DNA of 50,547 bases from the NCBI GenBank assembly GCA_020636645.1, contig JACJXO010000006.1, positions 72,501 through 123,047 of the forward strand, in the 5' to 3' direction. This DNA is from Chitinophagales bacterium. Its GTDB lineage: Bacteria; Bacteroidota; Bacteroidia; Chitinophagales; BACL12. Made by a program: the position numbers and the translations under genes. How positions within the stretch are numbered: the stretch's first letter is position 1; each line of letters opens with the position of its first letter. The notes under the pieces are model-generated. The model had not been told where the DNA came from, ran no database searches, and worked only from the letters and a program-made list of their open reading frames with translations. This document shows, piece after piece, positions 25,336-32,995 of the stretch.

Positions 25336-26069
25336 TGGAAGCCGGTTATGTTTTCTACGCCGCACTACTGATCATTGCATTTTTGTATGCATCGGTCGGG
25401 CATGGTGGTGCCAGTGGTTACCTGGCGTTGATGGCATTATATAGTTTTTCGCCCCTCGTCATGAGACCCACTGCCCTGGTACTGAACCTTTTTGTGGCAG
25501 GCATTGCATTCATACACTATTACCGGAACGGATACTTCAAATGGCGTTTGTTCCTTCCCTTTGCGGCTGCCTCCGTACCGGCATCATTTCTGGGTGGCCT
25601 GATCACACTGGATGAACATATCTACCGTCAGGTACTGGGTGTACTGTTGCTGTTTGCGGTGCTGCGCATGCTTATCCGCATGAAGCACGGCGAAAAGGTG
25701 GTGAAGGAAATCAATCGCCCGCTGGCATTTGCCATTGGAGGCATCATCGGATTGCTGTCTGGCATGATAGGAATTGGCGGTGGTATCATTCTCAGTCCTG
25801 TGTTGTTATTGTTGCAGTGGGCCGGCATGAAACGTACGGCAGCTGTAAGTGCGCTGTTCATCCTGGTGAACTCGATGGCAGGGCTTTGCGGACAGCTCAT
25901 CAACGGGGTGGATTTTTATCCCGAAATGTGGCTGATGGTGACCGTCGCTTTTGCCGGTGGATTTGTGGGTTCTTACATCGGCGCCAGGCATACCCCTCCG
26001 CATTTTTTGCGTATCTTACTGGCAATGGTGCTGTTGGTCGCATCATTCAAACTGATCTTTGCCTTATGA
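25335..26069 (+). CDS. TSUP (TauE/SafE) family anion transporter
   Basis: 244 residues with seven or eight transmembrane helices in two related halves. The family motifs are SVGHGGASGYLALMAL after helix 1 and its counterpart GMIGIGGGIILSPVLLLLQW in the second half. TSUP proteins move sulfite, sulfoacetate or other sulfur anions. Here it overlaps the stop of moeA by one base and the start of mobA by four bases (ATGA), so it is an integral part of the molybdenum cofactor operon. A role in moving sulfite, thiosulfate or perhaps the oxyanion itself is inference. Confidence 0.85.
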   Translation: MEAGYVFYAALLIIAFLYASVGHGGASGYLALMALYSFSPLVMRPTALVLNLFVAGIAFIHYYRNGYFKWRLFLPFAAASVPASFLGGLITLDEHIYRQVLGVLLLFAVLRMLIRMKHGEKVVKEINRPLAFAIGGIIGLLSGMIGIGGGIILSPVLLLLQWAGMKRTAAVSALFILVNSMAGLCGQLINGVDFYPEMWLMVTVAFAGGFVGSYIGARHTPPHFLRILLAMVLLVASFKLIFAL

Positions 26070-26632
26070 AAGGTCTGTGTATCTCCATACTGGCCGGTGG
26101 CCAGAGCAGCAGAATGGGTCAGGATAAAGGCCTGACAGAATGGGCCGGAAAATGCCTCATTCAGCACATCATTGACGCTGCACGTCCGCTCAGCAACCAC
26201 ATTCATATCATCGCAAATGACGCAGCTTATGCCCGACTGGGCTGGCCGGTCATCAGCGATCAGTATCCGGGCACCGGTCCGGCAGGCGGCATAGCCACAG
26301 CGTTGCTCCACAGTCCGTTCGAGACCAATCTGATACTGTCCTGCGATATACCCAGAATAGATACGGGTACTTTACAATTCATCGTAGCCACTCACAAACC
26401 GGGTATCAGTGTACCGATAGTGAATGGTCAATGGCAACCATTAGTGGCAGTGTATGATCACAGTATCTTTCACGGCTGGATGATGTTATTGCAGAAAGGA
26501 GAAAGGGCATTGCACCAGATGATACGGCAGTTACCACATCAGGAGGTCGATATGCGTTCCTATCCGCACTACCATGAAATGGCATTTCAGAATATGAATA
26601 CTCCGGAAGAACTTCGACAGGCAGGGGCATGA
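26066..26632 (+). CDS. mobA: Molybdenum cofactor guanylyltransferase MobA
   Basis: 188 residues from the ATG at 26066, inside the TSUP stop. The nucleotide-binding motif ILAGGQSSRMGQDKGL at the N-terminus and LSCDIPRIDT around residues 92-101 are typical of MobA. TGPAGGIATAL is the GPLxG equivalent. MobA adds GMP to Mo-molybdopterin to form the guanine dinucleotide cofactor used by DMSO-reductase-family enzymes such as formate dehydrogenases, which agrees with fdhD in the same block. A longer reading from 25817 is a frame artefact over the TSUP gene. It overlaps moaD by four bases. Confidence 0.92.
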   Translation: MKGLCISILAGGQSSRMGQDKGLTEWAGKCLIQHIIDAARPLSNHIHIIANDAAYARLGWPVISDQYPGTGPAGGIATALLHSPFETNLILSCDIPRIDTGTLQFIVATHKPGISVPIVNGQWQPLVAVYDHSIFHGWMMLLQKGERALHQMIRQLPHQEVDMRSYPHYHEMAFQNMNTPEELRQAGA

Positions 26633-26862
26633 AAATACAGATCAGAACCTTTGGTCCGCTGACCGATCACCTAACAGATACAGAACTGGAATACTCCGGT
26701 GAACCAACCATAGCAGCTCTCAGAAGATTTCTGCTGGAACAGTATCCCGCCATCAAACCTGTTTATTTTCGCATGGCCCTGGGAAGCAGGATGGCAGATG
26801 ATGGCGAAGAGATCATGGACGGTGATGAAGTAAGTCTGATGCCACCCTTTTCGGGAGGATAA
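26629..26862 (+). CDS. moaD: Molybdopterin synthase sulfur carrier subunit MoaD
   Basis: 77 residues, a ubiquitin-like beta-grasp protein. The end VSLMPPFSGG carries the terminal Gly-Gly that is adenylated by MoeB and thiocarboxylated. The N-terminal IQIRTFGPLTDHL strand is typical. It starts within the mobA stop (ATGA). The sequence that codes the terminal Ser-Gly-Gly also contains a GGGAGG five bases before the ATG of the next gene, a good ribosome binding site, which is unusual in this genome. Confidence 0.93.
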   Translation: MKIQIRTFGPLTDHLTDTELEYSGEPTIAALRRFLLEQYPAIKPVYFRMALGSRMADDGEEIMDGDEVSLMPPFSGG

Positions 26863-26863
26863 G

Positions 26864-27961
26864 ATGCAGATAAGATACCAAAGACAAGTACAATTGCCCG
26901 GATGGGGTGAAGCCGCACAGGCCCGCCTGAAATCATCATCTGTGCTGGTGGTAGGTGCGGGAGGATTAGGTGTACCTGTACTGCAATATCTGGCCGCAGC
27001 TGGTGTGGGGCATATCGGTATCGCCGATGGCGATGTGGTGGAGCTCAGCAATATCCACCGACAGCCATTGTACGATCCGGATGATACCGGACGAAACAAG
27101 GCGACCGTAGCAGCAGAAAAACTTTTTTTGCTGAATGGTGAGGTGCAGACCACTGTATATTCTTATCATCTGACCGCTACGAATGCCGGGGACATCATCC
27201 GCCACTATGACCTGATCATCGACGCCAGCGACAACTTCCCTACGAGGTATCTGCTTAACGATGCCTGTGTACTGCTTGACAAACCCTGGATATACGGAGC
27301 CGTTTTTGCCATGGAAGGCCAGCTGGCTGTGTTGAATTTTCATAATGGTCCCACCTATCGCTGCCTGTTTCCCACCCCACCAGAACCGGGTGCTGTTCCT
27401 GATTGTGAGACCAGCGGCATTCTGGGCACTATCCCAGGCACCATCGGCATGCTGATGGCTACCGAAGCTCTGAAGATCCTGGCGGGACTACCAGTGGTGA
27501 TGCAGGGGACCTTATTGCACTGGCAGGCAACAGAACAACGCTTCGACAAGTGGACCTTCAGGCGGGATGCGGAATACAAAAAGCATGTGCCGGCAACCCT
27601 GGATGCACTGCGTCAGACAGACTATCCTGCTTTCTGCGGAATCAGGGATGAGACCTCAGTTTCCGCCGATGATCTGGTCGTACAAGACCGGACCTATCTT
27701 TTTCTCGATGTCCGTAATACCGATGAACTGCCGGAACCCTGGTTCGATCATCTCAGATGGTCGCTGGATGAGATCAGATCCGGTATCAACCAACCGGAAT
27801 TGCAGGGCGATGTGCTGGTGTATTGCCAGACCGGCAGTCGCACACCGGAAGCCATCAGACTATTGAAGCAGCGCTATCCGGATATACATTTTGTTTCTTT
27901 GCAGGGAGGCATCAAAGCCTGGCAACTGGCAGAAATGAATAAACGGTATGGCAGAACATAA
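26864..27961 (+). CDS. moeB: MoeB/ThiF-type adenylyltransferase fused to a rhodanese domain
   Basis: 365 residues. Residues 1-250 are an E1-like domain: VVGAGGLGVPVLQYLAAAG (nucleotide loop, 30-47), DGDVVELSNIHRQPLY (56-70), DASDNFPTRYLLND (120-133) and C181 (PDCETSGILG). Residues 275-360 are a rhodanese domain with active-loop C321 (VYCQTGSRT). This architecture resembles MOCS3/UBA4, which activates and sulfurates MoaD. Only one cysteine of each zinc CxxC pair remains: C167 after T164 in PTYRC, and C258 in PAFCG, so the structural zinc site looks eroded. It overlaps moaE by 14 bases. Confidence 0.9.
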   Translation: MQIRYQRQVQLPGWGEAAQARLKSSSVLVVGAGGLGVPVLQYLAAAGVGHIGIADGDVVELSNIHRQPLYDPDDTGRNKATVAAEKLFLLNGEVQTTVYSYHLTATNAGDIIRHYDLIIDASDNFPTRYLLNDACVLLDKPWIYGAVFAMEGQLAVLNFHNGPTYRCLFPTPPEPGAVPDCETSGILGTIPGTIGMLMATEALKILAGLPVVMQGTLLHWQATEQRFDKWTFRRDAEYKKHVPATLDALRQTDYPAFCGIRDETSVSADDLVVQDRTYLFLDVRNTDELPEPWFDHLRWSLDEIRSGINQPELQGDVLVYCQTGSRTPEAIRLLKQRYPDIHFVSLQGGIKAWQLAEMNKRYGRT

Positions 27962-28388
27962 AAGGAAAACAGTATTTGTTCAGGGTGCTGTATCGGCACA
28001 GTTCGTTGCCGACAGCATCGCCAACCACAGCAGCAAGACTGACATCGGTGCACACAGCATTTTTCTGGGACAGGTGCGCAGAGACGAGAAGGATGGAAAA
28101 TTCGTGCAGGCCATTGATTATACGGCGCACGAAGAGATGGCGAATGAACAGTTTCATCGCATACGGGAAGATGCCTTTGAAAAGTATCCGCTCACCTGCA
28201 TGCATATTCATCACAGCCTGGGTGCTGTCGCTGCTGGCGAGATCAGCTTGTTCGTGTTCACTTCTTCACCGCACCGGAGAGCAGCCATAGACGCCTGCAA
28301 CGAGATCGTGGAACGCATCAAGAATGAAGTGCCGGTGTGGGGAAAAGAGGTGCTGGAAGACGGGGAGTATGTGTGGAAGACCAACTAG
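27948..28388 (+). CDS. moaE: Molybdopterin synthase catalytic subunit MoaE
   Basis: 146 residues. The MoaE signatures are present: GAHSIFLGQVRRDEKDGK, the LEYTAH-equivalent IDYTAHEEMA, HHSLGAVAAGEISLFV, SPHRRAAIDACNEIVERIKNEVPVWGKE (catalytic lysines in the last part) and the terminal YVW. With MoaD it converts cyclic pyranopterin phosphate to molybdopterin. It starts inside the 3' end of moeB and is the last gene of the overlapped part of the operon; about 50 bases downstream a new -7 box drives moaCB. Confidence 0.93.
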   Translation: MAEHKRKTVFVQGAVSAQFVADSIANHSSKTDIGAHSIFLGQVRRDEKDGKFVQAIDYTAHEEMANEQFHRIREDAFEKYPLTCMHIHHSLGAVAAGEISLFVFTSSPHRRAAIDACNEIVERIKNEVPVWGKEVLEDGEYVWKTN

Positions 28389-28438
28389 TAGTGGGTATAG
28401 GTATTGAGTATTGAGACCGATAGGTTGGAATGCTGAAA

Positions 28439-28446
28439 TACCTTTG
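28439..28446 (+). promoter_or_regulatory. -7 promoter box (TACCTTTG) for moaCB
   Basis: A perfect TAnnTTTG box, 162 bases before the moaCB ATG. If used, the mRNA has a leader of about 155-160 bases made mostly of the repeats at 28459-28486 and 28521-28600. Confidence 0.5.
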
Positions 28447-28458
28447 CGGTTGAATTAA

Positions 28459-28486
28459 GCAGTGAGCAGTGAGCAGTGAGTAGTGA
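28459..28486 (+). repeat. Short tandem repeat, four 7-bp units
   Basis: Three exact GCAGTGA units followed by GTAGTGA lie between moaE and moaCB, just after the predicted moaCB promoter. The unit length is not a multiple of three and no frame uses it, so it is non-coding. Confidence 0.85.
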
Positions 28487-28520
28487 AAAATAAGCCGAAG
28501 AACAGCACATATAACTATCG

Positions 28521-28600
28521 GAACAACCAACTAAAAAACAAGATACCAACTACCAACAACTAATCACCAAATACCAATAACTAATAACCAACAACCAACC
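28521..28600 (+). repeat. Degenerate A/C-rich repeat in the moaCB leader
   Basis: About 80 bases built from variants of ACCAACT, ACCAACA and ATACCAATA, almost free of G. On the other strand it reads as variants of TTGGT. It lies directly before the moaCB start and should be unstructured in RNA. Confidence 0.75.
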
Positions 28601-28608
28601 ACTCCTCC

Positions 28609-29523
28609 ATGAACAACATCACCCATAAATCTCCCTCCTATCGCATGGCAGTGGCGCAGGCTGTTGTCAGTGTGAGCAGGGAAGAGACCATCATAGCGAT
28701 CAGAGAAGGAAAAGTGCCGAAGGGGAATGTATTCGAAATGAGTCGTGCGGCGGGATTGCTGGCCATCAAAAATACCTCCAACGTCATACCCGATTGTCAC
28801 CCGCTGCCGGTGGAAGGTGCATCTATCAGCCATGATATACAAGGCCTGGATATTCTGATCAGCGTACAGGTGGAAACGGTCTACAAAACAGGTGTGGAAG
28901 TAGAAGCCATGCATGGTGCCTCCATCGTGGCGCTGACCATCTATGATATGCTCAAACCCATCGACAAACAGGTGAGCATCTCCAATATTCGTTTACTTGA
29001 AAAGAAAGGCGGCAAGAGCGATTTCAAAGACCAGCTTGCCAGGAATATCCGGACCGCCGTGGTGGTCTGTTCCGACAGCATCTCTTCCGGAAAGAAGGAA
29101 GACAAAGCCGGCAAGGCCATCATCGAAAAACTGGAACCCCTCCAGGTGGAAGTGGAACACTATACCATCATCTCCGACGATAAGGATGTCATTCAACAAA
29201 AAGTACGTGAACTGATCGCCGGAGGTACCGAACTGCTACTCATTACGGGAGGCACCGGATTGTCTAAACGGGACATCACACCGGAAGCAGTTGGCCCGCT
29301 GCTGGAAAGAGATATCCCCGGTATGATGGAAGCAGCCCGTGCTTATGGACAGCAACGGATGCCTTATGCGATGTTTTCACGGGGTGTGGCAGGCATGATC
29401 GGCGACAGTGTGGTCATCACCCTGCCCGGCAGCACCAGAGGAGCTATCGAGACCATGGATGCATTGTTTCCCTATGTCCTGCATTTGTTCAGGGTCAGTG
29501 CGGGTATGCGGCATGATGGGTGA
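28609..29523 (+). CDS. Bifunctional MoaC-MoaB/Mog fusion
   Basis: 304 residues, two domains. Residues 1-145 are MoaC: REGKVPKGNVFEMSRAAGLLA, NTSNVIPDCHPLPVEG and EVEAMHGASIVALTIYDMLK, the last with the catalytic Asp and Lys. Residues ~150-300 are MoaB/Mog: VVVCSDSISSGKKEDKAG, LLLITGGTGLSKRDITPEA and LPGSTRGAIETMDALFP, a molybdopterin adenylyltransferase. The fusion joins the second and the penultimate steps of cofactor synthesis. Such fusions are known in Bacteroidota. It lies downstream of moaE with its own promoter and a repeat-rich leader. Confidence 0.93.
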   Translation: MNNITHKSPSYRMAVAQAVVSVSREETIIAIREGKVPKGNVFEMSRAAGLLAIKNTSNVIPDCHPLPVEGASISHDIQGLDILISVQVETVYKTGVEVEAMHGASIVALTIYDMLKPIDKQVSISNIRLLEKKGGKSDFKDQLARNIRTAVVVCSDSISSGKKEDKAGKAIIEKLEPLQVEVEHYTIISDDKDVIQQKVRELIAGGTELLLITGGTGLSKRDITPEAVGPLLERDIPGMMEAARAYGQQRMPYAMFSRGVAGMIGDSVVITLPGSTRGAIETMDALFPYVLHLFRVSAGMRHDG

Positions 29524-29707
29524 AGAAGATGTGCAAATATGGAAATGTGAGAATGAAGCAATTGGCAGAAGAATTTAATATGCAAATACTTCATTTTTGT
29601 TTATTCCAGTAGCCTGGGTTTATGCTTTGCCTGGACACATAAGCCAGATATACCCTGCAAATTCCACCCCGATTTCACATCCCAGCTTTTCCCCATTTCG
29701 TCATTTC

Positions 29708-29739
29708 CACATTTTCACATTTTCACATTTTCACATTTT
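29708..29739 (+). repeat. Perfect tandem repeat, four 8-bp units CACATTTT
   Basis: Four exact CACATTTT units lie between moaCB and fhs, preceded by degenerate relatives (TTTCACATCCC, CATTTCGTCATTTC). The other end of the same spacer (29528-29556) contains roughly inverted material (GGAAATGTGAGAATG), so an imperfect long hairpin is possible. Confidence 0.85.
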
Positions 29740-29770
29740 CTCGGCTCATCGGCTAATCAACTCATTTTCC

Positions 29771-29778
29771 TACATTTG
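29771..29778 (+). promoter_or_regulatory. -7 promoter box (TACATTTG) for fhs
   Basis: A perfect TAnnTTTG box, 18 bases before the ATG at 29797. It contains an in-frame TTG (29776) that is therefore not the start. Confidence 0.6.
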
Positions 29779-29796
29779 TTTCCAAACAACAACCCA

Positions 29797-31470
29797 ATGT
29801 CTTTTCCAACCGATATCGAGATCGCACAGAAGGCTGCGATCAGGCCCATCACTGAGATCGCAGCCAAACTGAACATCTCCTCAGATGACCTCGAACTCTA
29901 TGGTAAATACAAGGCGAAACTGCCTCTGAGTCTGATAGACGAAGAGAAGATCAAAAAAGCCAAACTTATTCTGGTCACCGCCATCAACCCCACCCCTGCC
30001 GGCGAGGGCAAGACCACCGTATCCATCGGTCTGCACGAAGGCATGAACAAGATCGGGAAGAAATCTGTCGTGGTGATCCGTGAACCATCTCTCGGTCCGG
30101 TGTTCGGTATCAAGGGTGGTGCCGCCGGTGGCGGATACAGCCAGGTGATACCGATGGAAGACATCAACCTGCATTTCACCGGCGATTTTTCAGCCGTGGA
30201 AAAAGCCAACAACCTGCTGGCAGCACTCATCGATAATAACCTCAACAACAAAGAGAACCTGGGCATCGATCCGCGAACCGTCGTCTGGAAGCGGGTCATG
30301 GACATGAACGACCGGGCCCTTCGTCAGATCGTGATCGGACTGGGCGGTAAGACCAATGGCGTTCCGCGTGAAGATGGATTCAACATCACTCCTGCTTCAG
30401 AGGTCATGGCCATCCTGTGTATGTCGCAAAGCTTTGCCGATCTGAAACAACGTTTGGGAAATATTTATATCGGACAGACCTACGACAGGAAACCGGTCTT
30501 TGCCCGCGACCTGAAAGCAGAATCTGCTATGGCCATCCTGCTGAAAGATGCCATCAAGCCCAACCTGGTGCAGACACTGGAAGGCAATCCTGCCATCATC
30601 CACGGCGGACCGTTCGCCAATATTGCACAGGGAACCAATACCATACTTGCTACCAAGATGGGTTTGTCCTTAGGAGATTATGTGGTCACAGAAGCCGGTT
30701 TCGGCGCCGACCTCGGTGCAGAGAAATTCATGAACATCAAGTGCGGATACGCCGGTTTCGGTCCCGATGCCATCGTGATCGTAGCCACCATCCGTGCCCT
30801 TCGTCACCATGGCGGAGCAAAGAAAGAAGAGTACAACACCGCCAGCCTGGAGCGGGTGCAGAAAGGTTTCGAGAACCTGCAGAAGCATATCGAGAACTGC
30901 GGTAAGTATGGCCTGACACCTGTGGTTGCCATCAATGCCTTCCCGGCTGATAGTTCGGAAGAAGTACAGTTCGTCATTGATGCCTGTGCCAGACTGGGTG
31001 CCAAAGCTGTGGTCAGTGAAGGCTTCGCCAAAGGCGGTGAGGGCACCATGAATCTGGCTCAGGCTGTGGTAGATATGATAGAAAGTGGTGCGAACAAATT
31101 CCATCGTTTGTACGACTGGAACCTGCCGGTGGAAGACAAGATCCGCACCATTGCGAAAGAGATCTACGGTGCCGATGATGTCAACTTCTCTTCCAAGGCA
31201 TTGCTGCAACTGAAGACCATCAAGAACCTGGGTTTTGACAACCTGCCGGTTTGCATGGCCAAGACGCAAAAGTCGCTGAGCGATAACGAAAAGATCGTTG
31301 GTCGCCCGACAGGATTCACCGTCACCGTTCGTGAGTTCGAGTTCGCTTCGGGTGCCGGTTTCGTCATTCCCATTCTGGGCGACATGATGCGCATGCCGGG
31401 ATTGCCGGAGCATCCTGCCAGTGAAGGCATGGACATTGACGACAACGGCAAGATCACCGGACTGAGCTGA
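29797..31470 (+). CDS. fhs: Formate-tetrahydrofolate ligase
   Basis: 557 residues, full family length. It starts MSFPTDIEIAQKA as is usual. The P-loop is TPAGEGKTTVSIGL (near residues 67-80). FGIKGGAAGGGYSQVIPMED, FTGDFSAV, GPFANIAQGTNTI and EAGFGADLGAEKFMNIKC are hallmark blocks. The enzyme makes 10-formyl-THF from formate, THF and ATP, in purine synthesis or formate assimilation. It lies between moaCB and fdhD, two functions linked to formate dehydrogenase maturation. No THF riboswitch is visible in the leader. Confidence 0.96.
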   Translation: MSFPTDIEIAQKAAIRPITEIAAKLNISSDDLELYGKYKAKLPLSLIDEEKIKKAKLILVTAINPTPAGEGKTTVSIGLHEGMNKIGKKSVVVIREPSLGPVFGIKGGAAGGGYSQVIPMEDINLHFTGDFSAVEKANNLLAALIDNNLNNKENLGIDPRTVVWKRVMDMNDRALRQIVIGLGGKTNGVPREDGFNITPASEVMAILCMSQSFADLKQRLGNIYIGQTYDRKPVFARDLKAESAMAILLKDAIKPNLVQTLEGNPAIIHGGPFANIAQGTNTILATKMGLSLGDYVVTEAGFGADLGAEKFMNIKCGYAGFGPDAIVIVATIRALRHHGGAKKEEYNTASLERVQKGFENLQKHIENCGKYGLTPVVAINAFPADSSEEVQFVIDACARLGAKAVVSEGFAKGGEGTMNLAQAVVDMIESGANKFHRLYDWNLPVEDKIRTIAKEIYGADDVNFSSKALLQLKTIKNLGFDNLPVCMAKTQKSLSDNEKIVGRPTGFTVTVREFEFASGAGFVIPILGDMMRMPGLPEHPASEGMDIDDNGKITGLS

Positions 31471-31503
31471 TCTAAATAATCTGAATCAGTTAAATAAAAA
31501 TTT

Positions 31504-32142
31504 ATGAACTCCAGGGCCCGGCAACTGATATGCATACTGTTGATCATGATGGGGTCACATGCACATGCCCAATTTGCTGGACTTCAGGTTGGCCGGATCC
31601 AACCCCTGTCGAATATCTCATACTTCTATGGCAATTCCTGGCAATTCACCCTGTTCAATCAAAGCTCTTTCACCGAATCAGATTATCTGAGGATCGGACA
31701 ATCATTTGAATTTTCACCTTTGTCTGTCAGGTCAGACACATTCAATATCGTTTACTTTGATGATCTGAATTACGACGAGGTGGTTCCGGGAATTCTGGTG
31801 ATCGACAGAGCTATGTTGTTCGGACTTTCCGTGTTTGTTGACGGCTGCCCCTACCAGCCCCCGGGCATCGATCTGTTTGGATTCGGAGGCATAGGTGCCC
31901 GTTTCGGCTGGTTCAGCATGAGTTATACAAGAGATTACTATGGTGGTACAGCTGCCCCATCTCTGAGTTATACCGGGCCGGAATATCTTGGTGGAATTTC
32001 CGGCAGGCTGGGAGTAGAATACGAATTCAATGAATTTATGTTAGCAGGATTGCTCTTTGAACGCTCATTGAACTACAATTTTGACACAAACGAATTCGTG
32101 GACTATTATGGTCTGGGAATCAGGATCGGATACTACTATTGA
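31504..32142 (+). CDS. Secreted, possibly beta-barrel outer membrane protein
   Basis: 212 residues with a signal peptide (1-22, ending AHA). The mature part has alternating aromatic strands (FGWFSMSYTRDYYGG, GRLGVEYEFNEFMLAGLLFERS) and ends GLGIRIGYYY. A terminal aromatic, short-strand pattern is common in small outer-membrane beta-barrels; this is inference. No family is recognised. The next gene starts on the last base of its stop, so the two are co-translated. Both lie between fhs and fdhD. Confidence 0.65.
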   Translation: MNSRARQLICILLIMMGSHAHAQFAGLQVGRIQPLSNISYFYGNSWQFTLFNQSSFTESDYLRIGQSFEFSPLSVRSDTFNIVYFDDLNYDEVVPGILVIDRAMLFGLSVFVDGCPYQPPGIDLFGFGGIGARFGWFSMSYTRDYYGGTAAPSLSYTGPEYLGGISGRLGVEYEFNEFMLAGLLFERSLNYNFDTNEFVDYYGLGIRIGYYY

Positions 32143-32948
32143 TGGCAATAAACAACACACATATCATTCTTTTTCAGGTGGCCATGTTCTCTATGGTGTC
32201 ATCGTGTATCAAGCCTTTTGAAAACGTGGAGGATTACCTGCCGGTGGTCAGTATGGACTCTGTGGTCATCAACGATGACGGAAATATCAGCCTTTACGGA
32301 CATATACTTGATGAAGGGTTCACGGATATACAGCATGCCGGTTTCTGCTACAGCGAAAATGAAGAGTTCAGCATCCTGGAGAACCAGTTGGAGGTGACCA
32401 CCTATGGCTCATTCTTCAAACTGGAACTTGAAAGCGCAATCTTTGAGAACAATACCGTTTACTATTTCAATGCATGGGCATCCAATAAACAGGGATACGC
32501 AAAAGGTGAACCGATTTCAACCGCCGACATTACCAATGAAGTGATCGCACCCTGCTCATTTGACACAAACTATTTTTATCTGGATGCATTTGCCAGCTCC
32601 TATAATGTCTATTATGCATCGGCTCTGAATGATGCAGGCGGCGATTGGGAGATCACGGCTTCAGTCAGCGGAACATTGATGTCCATCCATTTCAGGTTCA
32701 GTGAAGAACCATCATCAGGTATCTATTCCAGCTCCGGCAGCACAATGTTCCCGAGCGATCCGGAGAAGGTTTATGTTTCCGTCACACAAGGGGGTCCCCT
32801 GTTCGGTTACCTGCAATTGAATGAAAAGATATACCTGAACAACTATGGTGACGGTTCCTATTCCGTAACTCTATGTGATGCTGTACTCATCACAACCGGT
32901 TTCGGGGAAACCTATCACATTGATACCTACTTTCTCGGACCCTACTGA
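32142..32948 (+). CDS. Lipoprotein of unknown function
   Basis: 268 residues from the ATG at 32142, which overlaps the preceding stop (TGATG). A TTG three bases earlier is possible but unnecessary. The N-terminus is a type II signal peptide with lipobox MVSSC near residue 22. The mature chain starts with an acidic region (FENVEDYLPVVSMDSVVIND) resembling the fibronectin-like first domain of Bacteroidota lipoproteins, followed by a beta-rich region ending FGETYHIDTYFLGPY. No known family. With the upstream protein it forms a probable outer membrane pair. Confidence 0.7.
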   Translation: MAINNTHIILFQVAMFSMVSSCIKPFENVEDYLPVVSMDSVVINDDGNISLYGHILDEGFTDIQHAGFCYSENEEFSILENQLEVTTYGSFFKLELESAIFENNTVYYFNAWASNKQGYAKGEPISTADITNEVIAPCSFDTNYFYLDAFASSYNVYYASALNDAGGDWEITASVSGTLMSIHFRFSEEPSSGIYSSSGSTMFPSDPEKVYVSVTQGGPLFGYLQLNEKIYLNNYGDGSYSVTLCDAVLITTGFGETYHIDTYFLGPY

Positions 32949-32995
32949 TACGGAGCTCCATGAACTAAATCACTTACCTTCATTGTTCCAATACC

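Noticed and set aside
25817..26065. N-terminal extension of mobA across the TSUP gene
   Set aside because: It is out of frame with the TSUP gene; the ATG at 26066 directly precedes the MobA nucleotide-binding motif.
28459..28486. CRISPR-like array
   Set aside because: Units are 7 bp with no spacers; this is a simple tandem repeat.
29524..29796. THF or molybdenum-cofactor riboswitch before fhs
   Set aside because: The spacer is low-complexity and the -7 box is only 18 bases from the start, so no leader of sufficient size would be made.
30670..31413. 247-codon minus-strand frame opposite fhs
   Set aside because: Antisense shadow of formate-tetrahydrofolate ligase.
31465..31487. Possible hairpin (CTGAT...ATCAG) after fhs as a terminator
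   Set aside because: The stem is only 5 bp with a long loop and no T-tract.
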